A stretch of 64,000 nucleotides of DNA. It comes from Algoriphagus lutimaris (lineage in GTDB: Bacteria; Bacteroidota; Bacteroidia; Cytophagales; Cyclobacteriaceae). The stretch's first letter is position 1, and the number at the start of each line of letters is the position of its first letter. The position numbers and the translations under genes were made by a program. The notes under the pieces are model-generated. The model did no database searches and was not told the DNA's origin. It worked only from the letters and a program-made list of their open reading frames with translations. Location: NCBI RefSeq assembly GCF_017051705.1, contig NZ_JAFIDJ010000002.1, positions 764,384-828,383 of the forward strand, read 5' to 3'. Of this stretch, positions 35,042 through 44,600 are shown in pieces.

Positions 35042-38000
35042 ATGCAAAAAGGGTTGTATCGATCGGAGTTTGAGCATGACTCCTGCGGTATTGGTGCAGT
35101 TGTCGACTTGTCGGGAGTACCTTCCCACGAGACAATTAGCGATGCCTTATACATGCTTAGTAATATGGAGCATCGTGGTGGCAGAGGATCCGATCCGAAA
35201 ACTGGAGACGGAGCGGGAGTACTTATACAAGTACCGCATCAATTCTTGAAGGACATTACAGCAAGGTCAGAAATCAATCTGCCTGAGGCTGGATATTATG
35301 GTGTGGGGATGACATTCTTCCCTAAAAACAAACAGTTGTTTCATAAATCAAAAGAACTCCTTAATCAAATAATTGAGGAATTGGATTTCGAATTAATTGG
35401 GTACAGACAAGTCCCAGTTGATGAAACAGTCCCTGGTTCAGGTGCCTTGGAAGTAATGCCTAACATTGAGCAATTATTTGTCAAGCACAAAAAGGGATTG
35501 ACTGGAATTGATCTGGAACGAAAGCTCTACTTATTGAGAAATTACACTACTTCTGAAATCAACTCCAAGATTCCAGGGGTAAATAATTCATTCTATTTTG
35601 CCAGTTTAAGTAGCAATACACTTATATATAAAGGACAACTTCGAACAGATCAGGTTTTAGCCTTCTATAAGGACCTTCAAAACAGCAAAATTGAATCTGC
35701 GTTTGCCATTGTGCACTCCAGGTTTTCTACGAATACCTTCCCGAATTGGAGATTGGCTCAGCCATTTAGATTCCTATCTCACAATGGTGAAATCAACACC
35801 ATTAGAGGTAATGTGACCAAGATGAAGTCAAAGGAATCTTTGATGAAAACAAAGTACTATTCAGAAGAGGAGCTTAAAAAGCTGTTACCTATCACCAACA
35901 GTCAGAATTCCGATTCAGCAAACCTTGATGCAATGGTAGAGCTTCTGACTCTAACAGGAAGGTCATTGCCACATGCCATGATGATGCTGGTACCAGAAGC
36001 TTGGCAGGACAATGAAGTCATGGATAGAGACAGAAAGGCATTTTATAAATTCCATGCTTCTTTAGTAGAGCCATGGGATGGCCCTGCTGCGCTTTTATTT
36101 ACCGACGGCAAATCTGTTGGAGCTACTTTGGATAGAAATGGACTAAGACCTTTGCGTTATTTTATAACCAAGGATCAACGATTAATCCTTTCCTCTGAGG
36201 CAGGTGCCTTACCTATTCGTGAAGCTACCATTGTTGAAAAAGGAAGAATTAGCCCAGGCAGAATGATGTGGGCCGATTTGGAAAAGAAACGAGTACTTTT
36301 TGACGAGGAAGTAAAAGGTGAAATCTGCACTAAACAACCGTATGAAAAGTGGGTTGCAGACCAACGGATCAAGCTTCGTTTGATGCCTGACCCAGAGGTA
36401 TTATCCCATCCTTATAATTTCGAAAATCTGAAGAAATGCCAAACAGTATTTGGTTATACTTCTGAGGAACTCAAAGTGGTACTTGCCCCCATGGGTGATA
36501 CCGCCTACGAGGCCATCGGTTCTATGGGAGCAGATACTCCTTTGGCCGTTCTTTCAAAACAAAGTCAGCATATTTCTAATTACTTCAAGCAACTTTTTGC
36601 TCAGGTAAGTAACCCACCTATTGATCCAATCCGTGAGCGTTTAGTTATGTCCTTATTTACCCGTCTGGGAGAGGGACATAATATATTAGAGGAAAGCCCA
36701 AGACATACCAGACAGATTCATATCTCTCAACCGGTATTATTAAATGAAGATTTGGATAAAATCCAAAACATGGAGCACCTTGGGTATAGAAGCCAAAAAA
36801 TCTATGCGCATTTCAATACAGATCATAAACCAGGAAGGCTGCTGGAAGCTCTTGAGAAACTTTGCATGGAGGCAGAAAAAGCAATCAAGGATAGCAAAAA
36901 TATCCTGATCATTTCTGATCGAAACAGTTCTGAGGAATGGGCTCCTATTCCATCATTATTAGCCATCGGAGCTGTGCACCATCATTTGGTGAAAAATAAC
37001 ATCCGAACCAAAGCCGGTCTAGTGTTAGAGTCTGGAGATATCCGCGAAACGCATCATTTTGCCACAGCTATTGGCTATGGCGCTTCTGCCATTAACCCAT
37101 ACATGGCTCTGGAATCACTTTTGGAAATGTTTGAAAATGGACAGCTTACAAAAGTTAAAGAGCGTAAAAAAGTATTGACCAATTACCAAGAAGCCATAGG
37201 CAAAGGATTACTTAAAGTCCTTTCCAAAATGGGTATATCTACCCTTCAATCCTACCAAAGTGCTCAGATCTTTGAAGCATTAGGATTAGGTCCTGAGGTA
37301 ATTGATAGATGCTTTAAAGGAACCATCTCTAGAATTTCCGGAATCTCATTTGATGAATTGGCAGAAGAAGTATTGATCAGACATAGGGCTGCCTACGGAA
37401 CCAAAAGCCCAGTACTCGAAACAGGAGGAGTATACCAATGGAAGAGAAGAGGTGAAAAACACCTATTCAATCCAGAGACTATCCATCTGCTTCAAAAGTC
37501 TACCAGACTTAATGACTATGGGTTGTATAAGAAGTTTGCCAATAAAATTAATGAGCAATCCAAGGATGCCCTTACATTAAGAGGTCTATTTGAGTTCAAA
37601 AAGAGAATTACTGTTCCTATTGACGAAGTAGAACCTGCTTCCAGCATCATGCGAAGATTTGCTACAGGTGCGATGTCCTTTGGATCAATTTCTCATGAAG
37701 CGCATTCTACCTTGGCTATTGCCATGAATAGAATCGGAGGAAAAAGTAATTCTGGAGAAGGAGGAGAAGATGAAATCAGATTTGCAAGGAAAGAAAATGG
37801 GGACTGGGAAAGGTCTGCTATCAAACAAGTAGCTTCTGGAAGATTTGGCGTGACCAGTAATTACCTTTCTAATGCTGCCGAACTTCAAATAAAAATGGCC
37901 CAAGGTGCCAAGCCAGGTGAAGGGGGTCAGCTTCCTGGACATAAGGTCGATGAATGGATCGGAAGAGTAAGGCACTCCACTCCGGGAGTAGGATTAATTT

Positions 38001-39532
38001 CTCCTCCACCACACCACGATATTTATTCTATTGAGGATCTGGCTCAGTTGATCTACGATCTTAAAAATGCCAATAGAAAAGCCAGAATCAACGTAAAATT
38101 GGTTTCTCAAGCTGGCGTAGGAACAGTGGCTGCCGGTGTGGCCAAGGCTATGGCAGATGTGATTTTGATCTCAGGTGCTGATGGAGGTACAGGTGCTTCC
38201 CCATTGAGTTCTATCCGACATGCGGGATTACCTTGGGAATTAGGTTTATCCGAAGCTCACCAAACTTTGGTGAAAAACAATTTGAGAAGTAGAGTTACGC
38301 TTCAAACTGACGGTCAGTTACGAACCGGAAGAGACTTGGCAATTGCTACCTTATTAGGTGCTGAGGAGTGGGGAATATCTACCGCTGCTTTGGTAGTGGA
38401 AGGTTGTATCATGATGCGTAAGTGTCATTTAAATACCTGCCCAGTAGGAATTGCTACTCAAAATGAAGAATTGAGAAAGTTATTTACAGGAGATCCAGAC
38501 CATGTAGTGAATTATTTCAATTTCTTGGTTCAGGATCTTCGTGAAATTATGGCTTCTCTTGGATTTAGAACCATCGATGAAATGGTGGGCCAAAGTCATA
38601 TCCTTCAGTCTACCGGACATCTAAACCACTGGAAATGGGATAAAGTAGATTTGACACCAATATTCCATAGAGTAGAAGTGCCGGATCATGTCGGTATCCA
38701 TAAGCAAATCGATCAGGATTTTGAACTGAAACGTGTACTGGATAGACAATTGATCAAGGCGGCACATCCATCTTTGGAACAGGCAGTTCCTTCTACAGGA
38801 AACTTCCAAATAAAGAATACTGATCGCTCTGTAGGTGCTATGCTTTCAAATGAAATTTCGAAAATATTCGGAAGTGTAGGATTACCTGATGATACCATTG
38901 AGTTTAAGTTTACTGGTTCGGCAGGGCAAACCTTCGGAGCCTTCCTTACCAAAGGAGTAAACTTTGAGTTGGAAGGTGAAGCTAATGACTACTTTGGAAA
39001 AGGTCTTTCTGGAGGGAAGCTGATTATTTATCCGAGCCGAAATGCACGATTCAAGCCAGAGGAAAACATCATCATTGGCAACGTGGCTTTTTACGGAGCT
39101 ACTTCAGGAGAAGCTTATATCAATGGTAAAGGAGGAGAACGATTCTGTGTAAGAAATTCAGGAGTAAAAACCGTCATTGAAGGAATTGGAGACCATGGTT
39201 GTGAATACATGACCGGTGGTTTAGTGATCAATTTAGGAGAGATCGGTAGAAACTTTGCCGCTGGAATGAGTGGTGGTATCGCCTATATTCTTAAAGATTA
39301 TATCACAGAAATCAATCCTGAACTTGTAGATATCGACAACTTGGAAGAAGAAGATTTTGCTACGATAAAATCCTTCCTTAAGCGACATGTGAAACTCACA
39401 GAAAGCGAGTTGGGAACGAAATTCCTAGAAAATTGGGATCAGTCAAAAGAGAAATTTATTAAAGTAATCCCTAGAGATTACAAAGCTGTTTTACAAAAAA
39501 GAGCTTCAGAACAATCTAAATCATTGGTGTAA
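35042..39532 (+). CDS. gltB: Glutamate synthase (NADPH) large subunit
   Basis: GltB converts glutamine and 2-oxoglutarate to two glutamates. With the ATG at 35042 the nucleophile Cys is residue 15 (FEHDSCGIG), so a 14-residue propeptide must be removed. An upstream ATG at 34982 adds 20 residues (KEIFSVFFGN...) and is less likely. The amidotransferase, central and FMN/synthase domains are in order. The 3Fe-4S cluster Cys are in CIMMRKCHLNTCPVG, and the C-terminal beta-helix has GGERFCVRNSG and GDHGCEYMTGG. Length (1496 aa) is normal. gltD starts one base after its stop. Confidence 0.96.
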   Translation: MQKGLYRSEFEHDSCGIGAVVDLSGVPSHETISDALYMLSNMEHRGGRGSDPKTGDGAGVLIQVPHQFLKDITARSEINLPEAGYYGVGMTFFPKNKQLFHKSKELLNQIIEELDFELIGYRQVPVDETVPGSGALEVMPNIEQLFVKHKKGLTGIDLERKLYLLRNYTTSEINSKIPGVNNSFYFASLSSNTLIYKGQLRTDQVLAFYKDLQNSKIESAFAIVHSRFSTNTFPNWRLAQPFRFLSHNGEINTIRGNVTKMKSKESLMKTKYYSEEELKKLLPITNSQNSDSANLDAMVELLTLTGRSLPHAMMMLVPEAWQDNEVMDRDRKAFYKFHASLVEPWDGPAALLFTDGKSVGATLDRNGLRPLRYFITKDQRLILSSEAGALPIREATIVEKGRISPGRMMWADLEKKRVLFDEEVKGEICTKQPYEKWVADQRIKLRLMPDPEVLSHPYNFENLKKCQTVFGYTSEELKVVLAPMGDTAYEAIGSMGADTPLAVLSKQSQHISNYFKQLFAQVSNPPIDPIRERLVMSLFTRLGEGHNILEESPRHTRQIHISQPVLLNEDLDKIQNMEHLGYRSQKIYAHFNTDHKPGRLLEALEKLCMEAEKAIKDSKNILIISDRNSSEEWAPIPSLLAIGAVHHHLVKNNIRTKAGLVLESGDIRETHHFATAIGYGASAINPYMALESLLEMFENGQLTKVKERKKVLTNYQEAIGKGLLKVLSKMGISTLQSYQSAQIFEALGLGPEVIDRCFKGTISRISGISFDELAEEVLIRHRAAYGTKSPVLETGGVYQWKRRGEKHLFNPETIHLLQKSTRLNDYGLYKKFANKINEQSKDALTLRGLFEFKKRITVPIDEVEPASSIMRRFATGAMSFGSISHEAHSTLAIAMNRIGGKSNSGEGGEDEIRFARKENGDWERSAIKQVASGRFGVTSNYLSNAAELQIKMAQGAKPGEGGQLPGHKVDEWIGRVRHSTPGVGLISPPPHHDIYSIEDLAQLIYDLKNANRKARINVKLVSQAGVGTVAAGVAKAMADVILISGADGGTGASPLSSIRHAGLPWELGLSEAHQTLVKNNLRSRVTLQTDGQLRTGRDLAIATLLGAEEWGISTAALVVEGCIMMRKCHLNTCPVGIATQNEELRKLFTGDPDHVVNYFNFLVQDLREIMASLGFRTIDEMVGQSHILQSTGHLNHWKWDKVDLTPIFHRVEVPDHVGIHKQIDQDFELKRVLDRQLIKAAHPSLEQAVPSTGNFQIKNTDRSVGAMLSNEISKIFGSVGLPDDTIEFKFTGSAGQTFGAFLTKGVNFELEGEANDYFGKGLSGGKLIIYPSRNARFKPEENIIIGNVAFYGATSGEAYINGKGGERFCVRNSGVKTVIEGIGDHGCEYMTGGLVINLGEIGRNFAAGMSGGIAYILKDYITEINPELVDIDNLEEEDFATIKSFLKRHVKLTESELGTKFLENWDQSKEKFIKVIPRDYKAVLQKRASEQSKSLV

Positions 39533-39533
39533 G

Positions 39534-41012
39534 ATGGGAGCGAAAGAAGGTTTTTTACAATTCAAAAGAGAGACGCCTGAATCAAGAGACCCAAAGCAAA
39601 GGGTAGGCGATTATAAAGAGATCTATAAGCCATTTTCCGGTGAACAATTAAATCACCAAGCGGCAAGATGTATGGACTGTGGTATTCCGTTTTGTCATAA
39701 CGGTTGTCCATTGGGGAATGTAATCCCTGATTTTAATGATGCAGTATATAATGAGGAATGGGAGCAAGCGATCAATATTCTGAAAAGTACCAATAACTTC
39801 CCTGAGTTTACGGGTAGAATATGCCCCGCTCCGTGTGAAGCAAGTTGTGTATTAGGAATCAACAAAGATCCTGTTGCAATTGAATTGATCGAGAAAAGCA
39901 TTGCTGAAAAGGCATATGAGCTAGGCTTGATCCTTCCTAAGCCTCCTGAAAAAAGAACCGGTAAACAGGTAGCTATCATCGGTTCGGGCCCTGCTGGACT
40001 TGCTGCGGCTGATCAGTTGAATCAGGCAGGTCATGAGGTTACTGTTTTTGAAAAAGACAACAAACCTGGAGGTCTTCTTAGATACGGAATCCCAGATTTC
40101 AAATTGGAAAAATGGGTCATTGATAGAAGGATCGACATCATGAAAGAAGAAGGTGTGATTTTCACTTGTGGAACAGAAGTAGGTTTTAATATCAAGGCAG
40201 AAAATATCCTCAGAAATTTTGATGCGGTCGTGATTTGTACCGGAGCTGGACAACCACGGGAACTCCGAATTAATGGAGACAAGTTGAAAGGAGTACATTT
40301 TGCAATGGAATTCCTCGGCAACCAAAACAAAGTGATCAATGGCGAGTTGGAAGAGAATCCAATTTCAGCGAAAGACAAGCATGTATTTGTCATTGGTGGC
40401 GGTGATACTGGAAGTGATTGTATCGGTACCTCAAACAGACATGGGGCAAAGTCTATCACTCAATTGGAATTATTGCCAAAACCTCCAAAGCAAAGAACTA
40501 CTCTAAACCCTTGGCCAGAATGGCCAATGACCTTGAGAACTTCCAGTTCTCATGAGGAAGGTTCAGAAAGAATGTTCTCCATCTTGACCAAGGAGTTTAT
40601 TGGAAATGAGGAGGGCGAAGTGACCGGACTGAAATTAGTAGATATAGAGTGGAAAGAAAATGGTGGAAGAATGACCTTTGAGGAGGTAGAGGGGTCAGAG
40701 CGTGTCGCTCCCTGTGACCTTGCGTTCATTGCCATTGGATTTTCAGGTCCTACTCAAAATGGGTTATTAGATGCATTTGGTGTAGGCACCATGGAAAATA
40801 CCCTTCCAAAATCCAAAAATTACCAAAGCACAAACTCCAAAGTATTCCTTGCCGGAGATATGCGAAGAGGTCAATCACTTGTAGTTTGGGCAATCTCAGA
40901 AGGAAGAGAAGCTGCTGTAAAAGTAGATGAATATCTTATGGGAAGTTCATCTCTACCAATGAAAGACGAATCGTTTTTCCAGGTGGAAGAAGAAATCGCA
41001 GGTATTGATTGA
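39534..41012 (+). CDS. gltD: Glutamate synthase small subunit
   Basis: GltD passes electrons from NADPH to GltB. This 492-aa protein has the N-terminal 4Fe-4S Cys motifs (CMDCGIPFCHNGCPLGN and CPAPCEASC), the FAD-binding GSGPAGLAAADQL and the NAD(P)H-binding GGGDTGSDCIG, and the late GDMRRGQSLVVWAISEGR. It begins at 39534, directly after the gltB stop, so the two are one operon, and it ends at a strong bidirectional terminator. Confidence 0.97.
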   Translation: MGAKEGFLQFKRETPESRDPKQRVGDYKEIYKPFSGEQLNHQAARCMDCGIPFCHNGCPLGNVIPDFNDAVYNEEWEQAINILKSTNNFPEFTGRICPAPCEASCVLGINKDPVAIELIEKSIAEKAYELGLILPKPPEKRTGKQVAIIGSGPAGLAAADQLNQAGHEVTVFEKDNKPGGLLRYGIPDFKLEKWVIDRRIDIMKEEGVIFTCGTEVGFNIKAENILRNFDAVVICTGAGQPRELRINGDKLKGVHFAMEFLGNQNKVINGELEENPISAKDKHVFVIGGGDTGSDCIGTSNRHGAKSITQLELLPKPPKQRTTLNPWPEWPMTLRTSSSHEEGSERMFSILTKEFIGNEEGEVTGLKLVDIEWKENGGRMTFEEVEGSERVAPCDLAFIAIGFSGPTQNGLLDAFGVGTMENTLPKSKNYQSTNSKVFLAGDMRRGQSLVVWAISEGREAAVKVDEYLMGSSSLPMKDESFFQVEEEIAGID

Positions 41013-41070
41013 GCCTAAAAGCTCAGATTATCCAATAGAATCCCTGTTTAGTTGACAACCCTGCGAAACA

Positions 41071-41105
41071 GAAAGCCATCCGCTTCGGCAGATGGCTTTC
41101 CTATT
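41071..41105. terminator. Bidirectional terminator after gltD
   Basis: GAAAGCCATC (41071-41080) pairs with GATGGCTTTC (41091-41100) across a CGCTTCGGCA loop. It sits between convergent gltD and the Spy-like gene. Confidence 0.85.
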
Positions 41106-41106
41106 T

Positions 41107-41538
41107 TTAATTATCTCCTCTTCTTCTTGGTATTTCGCCTCTTTCTCTAATTTCTCCACCAGGTCTTCTTCCCCTTCGATGTCTTTGGGATTCTTTTAAT
41201 TCTTCCCACTTTGCTCGTTGCTCTTCAGTCAGGACTTTTTTGATTGCTTCATCTTGTGCCTTCATCTCTTCACGCTTTGCGCTCATCTCTTCTTTTTTAG
41301 CATCCATTTCGGCTCTTCTGGCTTCCATCTCTACCTCTCTTTTCTTAGCATTTTCCAGATTGATTGCCAAAATCTCAGTTTTCTGAGCTTCAGAAAGTTC
41401 CAATTGCTTTGCCATCATCTCTGTTTGCTTTTGAGCTCTCTCTTCAGGAGTTGGTCTTTCTTTTGTTTTCGCCTCTTGAGCGAAGGCAGCTGTACCGGCC
41501 ATCATGACCATCATCAATGCAATAGTTAGCTTTTTCAT
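41107..41538 (-). CDS. Spy/CpxP-like periplasmic protein
   Basis: Started at the ATG at 41538 (143 aa), the protein has a signal peptide (MKKLTIALMM to AAFAQ) and a long charged helix with repeated QKTEMMAKQLELS, EMEARRAEMDAKKEEMSAK and LTEEQRAKWEEL segments, the LTxxQ-like pattern of Spy/CpxP-type chaperones. The C-terminus is Arg-rich. An upstream ATG at 41568 would put ten polar residues before the signal and is not preferred. Role as an envelope chaperone or stress protein is inference from the pattern. Confidence 0.75.
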   Translation of the reverse strand: MKKLTIALMMVMMAGTAAFAQEAKTKERPTPEERAQKQTEMMAKQLELSEAQKTEILAINLENAKKREVEMEARRAEMDAKKEEMSAKREEMKAQDEAIKKVLTEEQRAKWEELKESQRHRRGRRPGGEIRERGEIPRRRGDN

Positions 41539-41626
41539 TGTTCTACGGTTTGTTTGTCTTTTAGACATGCCATTTGCTGGATAGTTTAATTAGAAATGCA
41601 AAACCCTTGTTAACAAACCTTAAATT

Positions 41627-42958
41627 CTACTTTTCTTCAATTAATTCTTTACGCTCACTGGCTTTTACATATTTTGGTTTGATCAGCAACCTCAGACTAG
41701 GATCAAAACTCAAATAATTCCAAGCCCAATCCAAAAAAATGAACATCTTGTTTTTGACTCCCAAAATGGCCATCAGGTGGACAAAAAGCCAGGTTAGCCA
41801 AGCCATTAAACCTTGAAATTTAATAAAAGGAAGATCTACTACGGCTAATTTTCTACCAACTGTAGCCATAGAACCCAAGTCTTTATAACGGAATGGCTCC
41901 ATTTCCTTTCCCTTGGTCAGGTTAATTAAATTTTTTGCTAAGTTCTCAGCTTGCTGCATGGCTACCTGAGCAACCTGAGGATGTCCTTTGGGATACTTTT
42001 CTTCTCTTAGTAAAGCCACATCTCCCAAAACAAAAATGTCCTTTTCTCCTACTACCCGGTTCATTTCGTCTACATAAATTCTTCCATTAGGTGCAAAATG
42101 CTCTTTAGAGAGTCCGTCAATAAAATTCGGTTTTATCCCAGCAGCCCAGAGCAGAGTATGGGTATTTATTGATTCTTTCCCTTCCAATTTTACCTGCTCC
42201 CCATCATAGTCCTGTACTTTGGTATCCAGCATCACTTCAACTCCCAACTTCTGCAAATATCTAAGAGAATGATCTTGTGATTCCTCTGACATTGCACCCA
42301 GGAGTTTTGGGCCTGCTTCAATCAGGACTACCTTCATATTGCTAAAGTTCAGCTCAGGATAATCTTTTGGGAACACATTATTTCTCAGTTCCGCCATGGC
42401 ACCTGCCAGTTCCACACCTGTTGGACCTCCTCCCACAATCACCACATTCATCAAGGACTTCCTATCTTCTTGCTTTTCAATATTGATGGCACGCTCATAA
42501 TTGGAAATGATTTTATTTCTGATGTAAAGTGCTTCGGATACCGTCTTCATAGGACTGGAATTATATTCTATGGATTGACTGCCGAAGTAATTGGTATCCG
42601 CCCCCATTGCCAGAACTAGGTAATCATAGTCTATGTATCCAATATCAGAGTAAAGTCGTTTGATTTTCGAATCAAAAGAATGTACTTCTGCCATTCTAAA
42701 AATAGAATTTGGAGTATCGTGAAATATCTTCCTTAAAGGAAAAGAAATAGCACTGGGCTCTAATCCAGCCGTGGCCACCTGATAAAAGAGTGGCTGAAAC
42801 TGATGGTAATTGTTTTTATCAAGTAAGATGACTTGATAAGGTCCCTTTATTAACTTTCTGGCAAGCTTTAATCCACCAAAACCTCCTCCAACTATGACGA
42901 GTTTGGGAAGGTTGGTTTCTGGAATATTTGGAATGGGTTTTTGTGCGGGTAGTAACAT
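41627..42958 (-). CDS. Type II NADH dehydrogenase (NDH-2)
   Basis: This 443-aa flavoprotein has an N-terminal FAD-binding motif (VIVGGGFGGLKLARKL), the QPLFYQVATAGLEPSAI quinone-site segment, an NAD-binding VIVGGGPTGVELAGAM and FVLGDVALL. The C-terminal region (LMAWLTWLFVHLMAILG) is amphipathic to hydrophobic and attaches the enzyme to the inner membrane. It oxidises NADH and reduces menaquinone without pumping protons. It is divergent from yebC. Confidence 0.95.
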   Translation of the reverse strand: MLLPAQKPIPNIPETNLPKLVIVGGGFGGLKLARKLIKGPYQVILLDKNNYHQFQPLFYQVATAGLEPSAISFPLRKIFHDTPNSIFRMAEVHSFDSKIKRLYSDIGYIDYDYLVLAMGADTNYFGSQSIEYNSSPMKTVSEALYIRNKIISNYERAINIEKQEDRKSLMNVVIVGGGPTGVELAGAMAELRNNVFPKDYPELNFSNMKVVLIEAGPKLLGAMSEESQDHSLRYLQKLGVEVMLDTKVQDYDGEQVKLEGKESINTHTLLWAAGIKPNFIDGLSKEHFAPNGRIYVDEMNRVVGEKDIFVLGDVALLREEKYPKGHPQVAQVAMQQAENLAKNLINLTKGKEMEPFRYKDLGSMATVGRKLAVVDLPFIKFQGLMAWLTWLFVHLMAILGVKNKMFIFLDWAWNYLSFDPSLRLLIKPKYVKASERKELIEEK

Positions 42959-43103
42959 TGGCTATGGCTTTTCTTAGCTAACGAATTAGAAATAGATAAG
43001 GACAAAATTCTGCTCCCTTTTTCCTATTTAAAAGATCGGCCAACTTGGACTAGCCTATAGATAAAAAGATTTGTTATTTTTACCACCCTAATAAAGTATA
43101 TCC

Positions 43104-43811
43104 ATGGGAAGAGCATTTGAATTCAGAAAAGAAAGAAAATTCAAGCGTTGGGACAAAATGTCCAAAGTATTCACGCGTCTAGGGAAAGAAATAGTGATGG
43201 CGGTTAAGTCCGGTGGTCCCGATCCCGCGTCCAACCCGAGATTGAGAACAATCATCCAAAATGCCAAAGGAGCACAAATGCCCAAGGACAGAATTGAAGC
43301 TGCGATCAAACGAGCTTCGAATAAGGATGAAAAAGATTACGAGGAAGTAGTATATGAAGGTTACGGCCCTTTTGGAATTGCCGTCATCGTAGAAACATCA
43401 ACAGATAACATTAATAGGACCGTAGCAAACGTCCGTTCTTACTTTACCAAGGCCGGAGGTTCACTAGGTACTTCAGGTTCCGTTAGTTTTATGTTTGACC
43501 ATAAAGCTGTATTCCGATTTGCGCAGGGCGATTGGGACATGGAGGAATTAGAGCTAGAGTTAATTGATTATGGACTGTCAGAGATCGATGAGAATGAAGG
43601 TGAACTGTTTGTTTACACTGAATTTGCAGATTTTGGCACCATGCAAAAAGCATTAGAGGAAAAAGGGATTGAAGTGATCAGTGCAGATTTCCAAAGATTC
43701 CCAACTTCCTTAACTGAATTGACGGAAGAGCAAGAAGAAATCATCAATAAGATGATTGAAAAGATGGAAGAAGATGATGATGTCAATCAAGTATTTACCA
43801 ACATGGCCTAG
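43104..43811 (+). CDS. YebC/PmpR-family protein (TACO1-like)
   Basis: The 235-aa protein matches YebC along its length: MGRAFEFRKERKFKRWDKMS, the SGGPDPASNPRLR motif, QMPKDRIEAAIKRA and YEGYGPFGIAVIVE. Members act as transcription regulators or help ribosomes with difficult sequences. Its stop codon lies inside a perfect terminator palindrome, and the yjjX-like gene starts right after that T-tract. Confidence 0.95.
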   Translation: MGRAFEFRKERKFKRWDKMSKVFTRLGKEIVMAVKSGGPDPASNPRLRTIIQNAKGAQMPKDRIEAAIKRASNKDEKDYEEVVYEGYGPFGIAVIVETSTDNINRTVANVRSYFTKAGGSLGTSGSVSFMFDHKAVFRFAQGDWDMEELELELIDYGLSEIDENEGELFVYTEFADFGTMQKALEEKGIEVISADFQRFPTSLTELTEEQEEIINKMIEKMEEDDDVNQVFTNMA

Positions 43812-43831
43812 GCAATTGCCTAGGCTTTTTT
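43806..43831 (+). terminator. Compact terminator overlapping the yebC stop
   Basis: GCCTAGGC-AATT-GCCTAGGC, 8-bp arms, followed by six T. The yebC TAG is within the first arm, and the next ATG follows the T-run. Confidence 0.85.
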
Positions 43832-44404
43832 ATGTCTATGAATTTTCCAAAAAGAGTAAATTTTCAAGATGCTGAAAAACAATTGATCATTGTAGGAAGT
43901 AAAAACCCTGTCAAGATCTCATGTACTGAATCAGCATTTTCAGAAGCATTTTCAAAATCATTTTTAGTCAACGGAGTGAATACATCCTCTGGTGTTTCCG
44001 ATCAACCTTTGGGTAGCGAGGAAACTTTGAAAGGTGCTAAAAACAGAGCAATCAATGCTAAAAAAACATTTCCTGAAGCAGATTTCTGGGTAGGTATAGA
44101 GGGAGGTGTAGATGAAGACGAACATGGCATGTTTGCTTTTGCTTGGATTTACATTGAAAGTGCTCAAAATAAATCAAGTCAGTCAAAGACGGGTACTTTT
44201 TATCTCCCCGATGAAGTAACTAAGCTCATCAAATCAGGTATGGAACTTGGTGAAGCTGATGATCAGGTTTTTAGTCAACTAAATTCAAAACAACAAGGTG
44301 GTTCGGTAGGAATTCTGACCCATGGTGTAGTGGATAGAAAAGCCTATTATTCTCAAGCAATCATTCTTGCTTTAATACCATTTCTAAATAAAAACCTCTA
44401 CTAA
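43832..44404 (+). CDS. yjjX: Inosine/xanthosine triphosphatase (YjjX/DUF84)
   Basis: This 190-aa enzyme has VGSKNPVKISCTESAF at the start, the QPLGSEETLKGAKNRA motif and WVGIEGGVDED, all features of the YjjX NTPase family that cleans non-canonical ITP and XTP from the nucleotide pool. An alternative ATG two codons in (43838) is also possible. It follows a terminator, so its transcript probably starts inside or just before that hairpin or arises by read-through. Confidence 0.9.
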   Translation: MSMNFPKRVNFQDAEKQLIIVGSKNPVKISCTESAFSEAFSKSFLVNGVNTSSGVSDQPLGSEETLKGAKNRAINAKKTFPEADFWVGIEGGVDEDEHGMFAFAWIYIESAQNKSSQSKTGTFYLPDEVTKLIKSGMELGEADDQVFSQLNSKQQGGSVGILTHGVVDRKAYYSQAIILALIPFLNKNLY

Positions 44405-44572
44405 AAAATCAGTTTTAGTAAAAAAGTAACATTTTTGCCTTTATATTATAAAAAATTTTTAAAATGGTTGGAAAATCCAATTAATTGAGTTTGATTAGTA
44501 ACATTAAATGTAGATACACTCAATTCAGATATTACAGAAGTTGTTTCAGTCACCCAAAAATTGATTCAGCTA

Positions 44573-44600
44573 TAAACCTCCTCAGGAGGTTTATTTTTTT
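44573..44600 (+). terminator. Terminator downstream of yjjX
   Basis: TAAACCTCC / GGAGGTTTA palindrome (44573-44593) followed by T-run on the plus strand. It is about 170 bases beyond the yjjX stop and overlaps the last codons of the convergent minus-strand gene. Confidence 0.75.

Noticed and set aside
41538-41568. Longer start for the Spy-like protein
   Set aside because: It places ten polar residues (MSKRQTNRRT) before a normal signal peptide; the internal ATG is the better start.
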